From NCBI GenBank assembly GCA_026388365.1, contig JAPLJW010000251.1, positions 1 to 10,768 on the forward strand: a DNA stretch of 10,768 nt, given 5' to 3'. The translations under genes were made by a program, and so were the position numbers. The notes beneath the pieces were generated by a model, which saw only the letters and a list, made by a program, of their open reading frames with translations, did not search any database and was not told the DNA's origin. Source of the DNA: Deltaproteobacteria bacterium. GTDB taxonomy: Bacteria; Desulfobacterota; Syntrophia; Syntrophales; UBA5619. Of the stretch, positions 5,228 to 10,768 are shown piece after piece; position 1 is the stretch's first letter; each line of letters starts with the position of its first letter.

Positions 5228-6517
5228 ATGAACCGATTGAAGAAATACTGGAAACACTGCCTGGTGTCCACCATTATTCTGGTTTTGATCCTGGTCATTA
5301 CGCAGTTCGTTCTCTCCAGGCATTCCGAACCGGATCTGCAATTGGCAACGGCTGCAGTTGCCAGTTTCGATATCAACATCAATACCATCGGGGCGCTGGA
5401 TACGGAACGGTCCCACATTGTTTCCTCTGCCATTAAAGGCGACAAAGGGAAAATTATTTTTTTGGTGGATGACGGCGCCATCGTCAAAAAAGGGGATGAC
5501 TTGGTCCGTTTTGACCCCACCCAGTTTGAAAATGAAATCCTCCGCCTGACGGGCGAATTGAAAAGCAGGGAGGCGGTGGTCGACGCCCGGAAACAGGTCT
5601 TGGCATGGGAGAAGAGCCAGGCGGAAGGAATGATTCGGAATGCTGAGTTCGACATGCAGGATGCGAAACGGGAATACAGCCGTTATATATCCTATGTAAC
5701 AGATCTGGAGGATCTCGGTAAAAAAGGATTTCATTACCCGAATGAGATTACCCAGGGGAAAAAAAAGGCCGAGCAACTCCATAACAAGCTTCAGAAAGGT
5801 GAAACCACCCTTGATCAGGTTCAAAAAGAAGCCGTTTTCAAAATCGCTGCAGCCGCAGCCGAGTTGGGAAAGGCACAAATCGAATTGGAAACCTGCCGGG
5901 CGGCTCTAATAGATGCCCGGAGTGAATTGAATAAATCCGTTGTTCGTGCGCCCTTTCCCGGCATTGTGGTCCACTATGAAATGTTTCGCGACAACCTCAA
6001 AAGGAAACCGCGCGTAGGCGATACGGTATGGCAGAATCAGCCCTTGCTCTATTTGCCCGATATATCGGCCATGATTGTCCATACGCAGGTGCGGGAAGTG
6101 GATCTCCACAAAATCTCCAAAGGACAAAACACGACTATCCAGGTGGATGCCTATCCTGACATCCGGTTTGCCGGCACCGTAACGGCGATCGGCGTTCTGG
6201 CCACGGATAACCTGGAAGGGGGCAGGGGTGAAAAATACTTTCAGGTGACCGTCGCCATGAGCGGTGAAGATGTCCGTTTAAGGCCCGGCATGACGGCCCG
6301 GGTATACATCCACACGGATGCGGTGAAAAATGTGTTGACGGTGCCGACCTATGCGGTTTTCAATGATGGCGGGCAGAAGGTCTGTTATATCCATCAGGGA
6401 AGCGGTTTAATCAAAAGAGATGTGAAGGTCGGCAGGCAGAATGAAGATGTGATCGAGATCGTTTCCGGATTGCGCAACGGCGACAGGATCAGTCTGATCA
6501 AGCCCGCTACGCCATAA
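5228..6517 (+). CDS. MacA/HlyD-type periplasmic adaptor (membrane-fusion protein)
   Basis: A 429-residue adaptor that links the inner-membrane ABC permease to the TolC-family channel. The N-terminal membrane anchor is residues about 10-30 (CLVSTIILVLILVITQFVLS). The first lipoyl half (about 60-98) contains VDDGAIVKKGDDLVRFDP. A long charged alpha-helical hairpin follows (about 100-235: repeated Glu/Lys/Ala/Gln sequence). The second lipoyl half (about 237-277) contains VRAPFPGIVV and VGDTVWQNQPLLYL. The beta-barrel and membrane-proximal domains (about 280-425) contain RPGMTARVYI and NVLTVPTYAVF. This order is the RND/MacA-like adaptor architecture. The ATG directly follows the TGA of the preceding gene, with no strong ribosome site of its own, so translation is probably coupled. 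MacA itself is shorter; identity as MacA proper is not claimed. Confidence 0.93.
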   Translation: MNRLKKYWKHCLVSTIILVLILVITQFVLSRHSEPDLQLATAAVASFDININTIGALDTERSHIVSSAIKGDKGKIIFLVDDGAIVKKGDDLVRFDPTQFENEILRLTGELKSREAVVDARKQVLAWEKSQAEGMIRNAEFDMQDAKREYSRYISYVTDLEDLGKKGFHYPNEITQGKKKAEQLHNKLQKGETTLDQVQKEAVFKIAAAAAELGKAQIELETCRAALIDARSELNKSVVRAPFPGIVVHYEMFRDNLKRKPRVGDTVWQNQPLLYLPDISAMIVHTQVREVDLHKISKGQNTTIQVDAYPDIRFAGTVTAIGVLATDNLEGGRGEKYFQVTVAMSGEDVRLRPGMTARVYIHTDAVKNVLTVPTYAVFNDGGQKVCYIHQGSGLIKRDVKVGRQNEDVIEIVSGLRNGDRISLIKPATP

Positions 6518-6519
6518 AT

Positions 6520-6665
6520 GACGGCTTCGCAAAAAGTCCGGATGCTGCGTTGCGCTTCATCCTGCCTCTGCTTTCGCAGGGGCAGGCTTATTGCGGCGTA
6601 CGACACAGTACGCCTCATTCCTCTGGATTCGCGCGCCTTGTCTGCAGCCTTTTTACGAAGCCGCC
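6520..6665. repeat. Palindromic intergenic repeat (MITE- or REP-like)
   Basis: The outer arms are GACGGCTTCGCAAAAAG at 6520-6536 and CTTTTTACGAAGCCGCC at 6649-6665, complementary at 15 of 17 positions. Inside are two further hairpins. One is an 11-bp stem at 6561-6571/6576-6586 (CCTGCCTCTGC, loop TTTC, one G-T pair). The other is a 7-bp stem at 6595-6601/6608-6614 (GGCGTAC, loop GACACA). No open reading frame of note is inside. From memory, repeats with such GAAGCCGTC-type ends are common between genes in delta-proteobacterial genomes; this is not checked here. It fills most of the 198-bp gap between adaptor and ATPase genes. Confidence 0.7.
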
Positions 6666-6715
6666 CCATTTTCACAACTTTCAAAACATTTTAAGAGGTT
6701 GTCATAAACGAAATA

Positions 6716-7390
6716 ATGCCGAATCTCATTGAGACCGAAAAAATCTGCAAGGATTTTCAGATTGGTTCATCCAAAATCCAGGCTCTGAGGAATATCGATT
6801 TCCATGCGAATAAGGGCGACTTTGCAGCTATCATGGGCGCTTCCGGATCGGGTAAATCGACGCTTCTGTATATCCTGGGATGCCTGGACCGACCCACATC
6901 AGGCACCTACTTCCTGAACGGGCAGAATGTCAGTCACACCACCGACAGGGAGCTCTCCCATATCCGTGCCAGCCGCATCGGGTTCATTTTTCAAACGTTT
7001 AATCTTCTTCCCCAGCTCAACATCTATGAAAATGTGGAAGTTCCTTTTCTCTACGGATCTTTTGACGGAGAAGAGATTGAAGAAAGAGTGATCCGTGCGA
7101 TCCGCCGGGTGGGACTCCTGAACAGACTTAAACATAGGCCTTCCGAACTTTCCGGCGGTGAAATGCAGCGCGTGGCCATTGCCAGAGCGATTTGTATAGA
7201 TCCCGTTCTCATTCTGGCCGATGAGCCGACAGGGAATCTCGACTCGCAGTCCGGGATAGATATTTTGAGAATATTTGAAGAGCTGCACGATCACGGGGCA
7301 ACCATCCTGCTGGTAACCCATGCCTGGGAAGTGGCCGCTTTTGCCGGGAGAAAGTTGACTCTGAGAGATGGTCAATTTATTGAGACATAA
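6716..7390 (+). CDS. MacB-type ABC transporter ATPase subunit
   Basis: This 224-residue ATPase energises the exporter at the inner membrane. All motifs are intact: Walker [10 protein letters not shown] (41-49), Q-loop Gln93 in IFQTFNLLP, signature LSGGE (145-149), Walker B VLILADEP (164-171), D-loop NLDS, and the H-loop His202. The [19 protein letters not shown] segment is typical of the LolD/MacB/FtsE subfamily of mechanotransmitting ABC systems. ATPase and permease are separate polypeptides here, unlike E. coli MacB, where they are fused. The ATG at 6716 has only a weak, distant purine stretch (GAGG at 6695-6698, 17 bases away), which can itself pair with ACAACTTT at 6674-6681, so translation may be poor. 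The palindromic repeat separates it from the adaptor gene. Its 3' end overlaps the permease gene by 23 bp. Confidence 0.95.
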   Translation: MPNLIETEKICKDFQIGSSKIQALRNIDFHANKGDFAAIMGASGSGKSTLLYILGCLDRPTSGTYFLNGQNVSHTTDRELSHIRASRIGFIFQTFNLLPQLNIYENVEVPFLYGSFDGEEIEERVIRAIRRVGLLNRLKHRPSELSGGEMQRVAIARAICIDPVLILADEPTGNLDSQSGIDILRIFEELHDHGATILLVTHAWEVAAFAGRKLTLRDGQFIET

Positions 7391-8648
7391 CCGCTTACTG
7401 AAGAAGCCGGTTAAAGTCATTAACATTGCCTTACGTTCGCTGCTGCAGCACAAACTCAGGACGGCGCTCAGCATCCTCGGGGTGATCTGCGGCGTCATGG
7501 CAGTCATGACCATGATTTCAATCGGCGAAGGGGCAAAGCGGGAGGCGCTGGTCCAGATTGAACAATTAGGGACAAAAAACATTTACATCAAAGCGATTGC
7601 GTTGACCGATGCGCAGAAAAAAAAGGCGATGGAAAGGCGCTCGCCGGGGCTGGGCGCCAGTGACGCCGAGCGGATTAGACGTGAGTGTCCGGGTGTGACG
7701 GATGTTGCATATTTAAAGGAGCTGAAGGTCTCCGTTATGGCGGCAGCCAAGGAGATATCCCCTCAAGTCGTTGCCTGTTCCGCGAATTATTCCGGAGTGC
7801 AATCGATCCACGTCTCTCAGGGTCGCTCCCTCGCCGAACAGGACATGGCGCAGAAAAATCAGGTTTGCGTTCTGGGCGACAGGGTGGCTAAAAATCTCGG
7901 TCTTCAGGGGCACGTGGGAAATTTTGTCAGAATAGAGAACTGCCTTTTCAAAGTTATCGGTCATCTGCAACGATTTGACAGGAAAGCAGTAAAGTTCGGT
8001 GCGATAACAGCCAGAAACTACAACGACATGGTCATTATCCCGTTGGCGGTCGCGGCAATGTTTGACGAAAACTTATCGGTCAGTCGCATACCAATATCTT
8101 CAGAATTGACGGAAATCATCGTCCAGGTCAGAACTGCTGACCAAGTTGATTATACCGCCAAAGTCATCAGACGCATCATGGAGCACGCCCACGGCGGGGC
8201 TGAAGACTATCAGATTGTCGTTCCCCAGGAACTTTTGCAGCAATCGCAAAAAATACAGCGGACGTTCAATGTTGTGCTGGGAAGCATTGCCCTCATTTCG
8301 TTGCTGGTCGGCGGTATTGGGATTATGAACATCATGCTCGCCACTGTGTCGGAGCGCACCAGAGAAATCGGCATCCGTCGATCGCTGGGCGCCACTCAGC
8401 AGGATATTATTATTCAGTTTCTTACGGAAGCAATCATCCTGACCTTTTCCGGGGGCCTCATCGGCGTCCTGACAGGAACCTTCTGTGTGTGGCTGGTCTC
8501 CACCATAGCAAAGTGGGCAACAGCCATCACTATGCTCTCGCTGATTCTTCCCCTGTTAACGTCCGTCCTCATTGGCATTTTTTTCGGATTATATCCCGCC
8601 TATCTTGCCGCAAAAATGGATCCGATCGTAGCTCTGCGTCATGAATAA
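7368..8648 (+). CDS. MacB-type ABC transporter permease subunit
   Basis: A 426-residue permease with the MacB/FtsX plan: one N-terminal membrane helix (about 33-53, ALSILGVICGVMAVMTMISIG), a large periplasmic domain (about 55-295), then three helices (about 300-322, 348-375, 388-412). Family hallmarks are GGIGIMNIMLATVSERTREIGIRRSLGA (314-341, the last loop contacting the ATPase) and YPAYLAAKMDPIVALRHE at the C-terminus. The family uses ATP hydrolysis to move its periplasmic domain and push substrate from the periplasm through the adaptor and TolC channel. It does not carry substrate across the inner membrane. Substrates of relatives include macrolides, peptides, toxins and lipoproteins; none can be named here. 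It overlaps the ATPase gene by 23 bp, implying translational coupling. An in-frame TTG at 7380 is an alternative start. Confidence 0.95.
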   Translation: MVNLLRHNRLLKKPVKVINIALRSLLQHKLRTALSILGVICGVMAVMTMISIGEGAKREALVQIEQLGTKNIYIKAIALTDAQKKKAMERRSPGLGASDAERIRRECPGVTDVAYLKELKVSVMAAAKEISPQVVACSANYSGVQSIHVSQGRSLAEQDMAQKNQVCVLGDRVAKNLGLQGHVGNFVRIENCLFKVIGHLQRFDRKAVKFGAITARNYNDMVIIPLAVAAMFDENLSVSRIPISSELTEIIVQVRTADQVDYTAKVIRRIMEHAHGGAEDYQIVVPQELLQQSQKIQRTFNVVLGSIALISLLVGGIGIMNIMLATVSERTREIGIRRSLGATQQDIIIQFLTEAIILTFSGGLIGVLTGTFCVWLVSTIAKWATAITMLSLILPLLTSVLIGIFFGLYPAYLAAKMDPIVALRHE

Positions 8649-8760
8649 TATAGAAATAGATGTATGAAGAATAAAGAGGCTGATTGGTTTATTCAGGCAT
8701 GGCGGAAGATATTTTATCGCTTTAAAGGAAAGGAATAGAGTAATTTTCGAATGTATTTTT

Positions 8761-8784
8761 GGTAAGTTGTAAGAGGTAAGTTGT
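8761..8784 (+). repeat. 10-bp direct repeat upstream of purD
   Basis: GGTAAGTTGT occurs at 8761-8770 and 8775-8784, separated by AAGA, so the period is 14 bp. It lies about 20 bp upstream of a candidate promoter. It could be an activator site or a chance duplication. Confidence 0.4.
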
Positions 8785-8802
8785 TTCCTTCTTGGGATTT
8801 GT

Positions 8803-8831
8803 TTGACTCCGGTGCCGTTTTTCGATATGTG
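8803..8831 (+). promoter_or_regulatory. Candidate purDH promoter
   Basis: TTGACT (8803-8808) is followed after 17 bases by TATGTG (8826-8831). The -35 is good (5 of 6) and the -10 is poor (3 of 6). It is the best candidate in the 221-bp gap between the permease gene and purD, which shows no convincing terminator. Confidence 0.35.
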
Positions 8832-8841
8832 TGGGCCACAC
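8829..8841. promoter_or_regulatory. Short palindrome at the candidate purDH -10 (possible operator)
   Basis: GTGTGG-G-CCACAC is a perfect 6-bp inverted repeat around one base, overlapping the weak -10. It could be a repressor site or a small 5' hairpin. GTTAAC follows directly at 8842-8847. Confidence 0.3.
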
Positions 8842-8869
8842 GTTAACAAACAGCGGAAGGAGACCCTTT

Positions 8870-10204
8870 ATGACCCATGTCCTGCTCATCGGCAACGGGG
8901 CCCGCGAACATGCGATCGCCGAAGCGATTCGGCGATCGGGACGGAACCCCCGCCTCTATTCTTTCATGAAAACGAACAACCCCGGCATCGCCTCTCTTTC
9001 GGAAAAGGTCCGGCTCGGCCGGTACGATGATCCGGAGGCTGTCGTCGCTTTCGCCCGCGAGGCCGATGTCGCCTTCGCCGTCGTCGGCCCCGAAGATCCC
9101 CTGAACCACGGCGTCGTGGACGCCCTCGCGGCAGCAGGCATTCCGGCGGTGGGACCGACCCGCTCCCTGGCCCGCCTGGAAACGTCGAAGTCTTTCACAC
9201 GAAACCTGCTCGAAAAATACGGCATCCCCGGCAACCCGCGTTTCCGGAATTTCCATTCATCTGACGGCATCGAGGCCTTCTTCAATGAACTTGACGGTAT
9301 CGTCCTCAAACCGGACGGTCTGACCGGCGGCAAGGGGGTCCTTGTTCAGGGGGACCATTTCCGGACGCACGCGGAGGCCCTCGACCTCTGCCGCGACATT
9401 CTGAGGAGTCATCCCGGCGTCACCGTGGAGGAGAAATTGGAGGGGGAGGAATTCTCCCTGCAATGCCTCTGCGACGGCCGGACGGTCGTGGCAACCCCCC
9501 CGGTTCAGGATCACAAACGGCGCTTCGTCGACGACCGCGGACCGAATACGGGCGGGATGGGTTCCTATTCAGCGACCGACCATCTCCTCCCCTTCCTGGA
9601 CGCCTCCGCCGTAGCCGAAGGGCTCGCCATCACCCGGAAGGTCGCCGAGGCGATCCGCCGGGAGACGGGCGTCCCCTACAAGGGGGTCATGTACGGCGGT
9701 TTCATGAGCACCCGTTCCGGGGTGAAGCTGATCGAATACAACGCCCGCTTCGGAGATCCCGAAGCGATGAACATTCTCCCCCTCCTCCGGACCGATTTTA
9801 TCGATATCTGCCGGGCGATCATCGACGGACAGTTGGACCGCCTGGATATTGTATTTGAAAAAAAGGCGACGGTGTGCAAATATGTCGTCCCGAAGGGCTA
9901 CGGTCTCCCCCAGGATGACTCCGAAGCCGCTTTCACATCCTCCCGGCTCGAGATCGGCGATGTGCGAGACGCGCAGCTCTACTATTCATCGATCGATCAG
10001 CGGCCGGACGGTCTTTACATGACCCCATCGCGGGCGATCGGCGTTGTCGGGATCGCCGACAGCCTGGCGGAGGCGGAACGGATCGCCGAAAGGGCCGTCG
10101 GCGCCATCCGGGGTCCCGTGGACCACCGGCAGGACATCGGCACCGAACCGCTCATCCAGAAGCGGATCCAACACATGAAGATGCTCAAGGCAGAACCCAT
10201 ATAA
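8870..10204 (+). CDS. purD: Phosphoribosylamine-glycine ligase (GAR synthetase)
   Basis: PurD joins phosphoribosylamine and glycine using ATP, the second step of purine synthesis. The start is the ATG at 8870, eight to nine bases after GGAAGGAG (8855-8862). An in-frame ATG at 8831 lies before that site and is rejected. The 444-residue product has the N-terminal motif GNGAREHAIAEAI (8-20), GPEDPL (73-78), the ATP-grasp stretch LKPDGLTGGKGV (146-157), VEEKLEGEEFS (186-196), QDHKR (213-217), GPNTGGMGSY (224-233) and the metal-binding EYNARFGDPEAMN (289-301). Several positions differ from the common bacterial form (PGNAGT near residue 35, ADGLAAGKGV in the grasp loop). They read more like the archaeal form: NNPGIASLS, KPDGLTGGKGV, and an end like QKRIQHMKML. 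It is upstream of purH by 12 bp, forming a purD-purH operon. Confidence 0.97.
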   Translation: MTHVLLIGNGAREHAIAEAIRRSGRNPRLYSFMKTNNPGIASLSEKVRLGRYDDPEAVVAFAREADVAFAVVGPEDPLNHGVVDALAAAGIPAVGPTRSLARLETSKSFTRNLLEKYGIPGNPRFRNFHSSDGIEAFFNELDGIVLKPDGLTGGKGVLVQGDHFRTHAEALDLCRDILRSHPGVTVEEKLEGEEFSLQCLCDGRTVVATPPVQDHKRRFVDDRGPNTGGMGSYSATDHLLPFLDASAVAEGLAITRKVAEAIRRETGVPYKGVMYGGFMSTRSGVKLIEYNARFGDPEAMNILPLLRTDFIDICRAIIDGQLDRLDIVFEKKATVCKYVVPKGYGLPQDDSEAAFTSSRLEIGDVRDAQLYYSSIDQRPDGLYMTPSRAIGVVGIADSLAEAERIAERAVGAIRGPVDHRQDIGTEPLIQKRIQHMKMLKAEPI

Positions 10205-10205
10205 C

Positions 10206-10212
10206 AGGAGGG
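10206..10212 (+). promoter_or_regulatory. Ribosome binding site of purH
   Basis: AGGAGGG sits two bases after the purD stop codon and four bases before the purH ATG at 10217, so purH has its own strong initiation site within the operon. Confidence 0.85.
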
Positions 10213-10216
10213 CAAC

Positions 10217-10768
10217 ATGCAACGGAACGACATCAAGCGGGTACTGATCAGCGTGACGGACAAGAAGGGGATCGTCGAATTCGCCCAGGGGCTCCAGCCC
10301 TTTGGCGTGGAGATCCTCTCCACGGGCGGAACGGCGGCACAGCTGAGGAAAAGCGGCGTCCCGGTCACCGACGTGTCGGATTACACCGGCTTTCCGGAGA
10401 TGATGGACGGGAGGCTCAAGACCCTCCATCCGAAGATCCACGGCGGTCTTCTCGCCCTACGGGACAACGAGGGACACATGAACGCCCTCCGGGAACACGG
10501 GATCAACCTGATCGATATGGTCGTCATCAACCTCTACCGCTTCGAGGACACGGTCGCCAAGGAGGGCTGCACCCTGGAGCACGCCATCGAAAACATCGAC
10601 ATCGGCGGCCCCACGATGCTCCGCGCGGCCTCCAAGAACTACCGCTTCGTCTCCGTCGTGACCGATCCGGAGGATTACCCGAAGATTCTCGCGGAGATGA
10701 AAGAGACGGGGGGAAAGATCTCCGAAGCGACCAACTTTGAGCTGGCCAAGAAAACCTTCCAGCTCACC
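10217..10768 (+). CDS. purH: Bifunctional AICAR transformylase / IMP cyclohydrolase, N-terminal part
   Basis: The first 184 codons of PurH, which performs the last two steps to IMP; the gene runs off the right edge. The visible part is the MGS-like IMP cyclohydrolase domain: [16 protein letters not shown] (8-23), [12 protein letters not shown] (33-44), [26 protein letters not shown] (52-77), [12 protein letters not shown] (122-133) and [17 protein letters not shown] (144-160). All catalytic-region motifs expected in this part are present. AGGAGGG at 10206-10212 precedes the ATG with good spacing. The AICAR transformylase domain is outside the window, so full bifunctionality cannot be confirmed here. 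Confidence 0.97.
   Translation, partial: MQRNDIKRVLISVTDKKGIVEFAQGLQPFGVEILSTGGTAAQLRKSGVPVTDVSDYTGFPEMMDGRLKTLHPKIHGGLLALRDNEGHMNALREHGINLIDMVVINLYRFEDTVAKEGCTLEHAIENIDIGGPTMLRAASKNYRFVSVVTDPEDYPKILAEMKETGGKISEATNFELAKKTFQLT

Noticed and set aside
5201..5878. A 225-codon open frame on the minus strand across the channel/adaptor junction.
   Set aside because: It lies opposite two secure genes, has no recognisable domain, and has no ribosome site that I can see.
8649..8700. Terminator after the permease gene (AATAAA...TTTATT).
   Set aside because: The possible stem is only six A-T pairs around a 12-base loop, with no T-tract following. It is too weak to call.
1..10768. CRISPR array, tRNA or rRNA gene, or transposase gene.
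   Set aside because: No regularly spaced repeats, no tRNA-like cloverleaf or rRNA sequence, and no transposase or integrase motif were seen on either strand.

Overview
The window looks like a Gram-negative, delta-proteobacterial type chromosome (Desulfobacterota / Syntrophales or Desulfuromonadales style; inferred, not proven). It encodes an outer-membrane lipoprotein, a TolC-family channel and a MacAB-type pump. It also carries a stand-alone GlmU-like uridylyltransferase and a palindromic repeat of the kind I associate with these genomes. Housekeeping genes at both ends are visibly GC-rich. The middle (about 1.1-8.87 kb) is more mixed and AT-richer: hand counts give 36/60 G+C at 9541-9600 and 26/60 at 5701-5760. 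The middle block may therefore be an accessory insert between conserved genes.

Layout. Minus strand, 1-1084: a GlmU-like nucleotidyltransferase (305-1084) followed by the start of a tRNA-dihydrouridine synthase gene (1-280, cut by the window edge). Positions 1085-1507 are a divergent intergenic region. It holds a good sigma70-type promoter (1268-1296), an inverted repeat inside that promoter, and a leader of about 200 nt that can fold into several hairpins, the last followed by T6. Plus strand, 1508-8648: a secreted FecR-domain protein with a glycine/alanine-rich segment and a Cys-rich C-terminus; a lipoprotein with a fibronectin type III domain; a TolC-family outer-membrane factor; a membrane-fusion protein; a palindromic intergenic repeat; a MacB-type ATPase; and a MacB-type permease. 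Plus strand, 8870 to the end: purD then purH (cut by the window edge), for purine biosynthesis.

How the genes fit together. The last four genes of the middle block make a complete tripartite ABC exporter: inner-membrane permease and ATPase, periplasmic adaptor, outer-membrane channel. The two surface/periplasmic proteins encoded upstream share its direction and sit 14 and 16 bp from their downstream neighbours. The whole set may be one transcription unit under the structured leader, with the two proteins acting as cargo, accessory or cell-surface parts of the exporter. That functional link is inference from order and spacing.

The most interesting unexplained elements are the structured leader at 1303-1507, the G9 tract plus terminator-like hairpin inside the first codons of the TolC-family gene, and the two-protein-plus-exporter arrangement itself.
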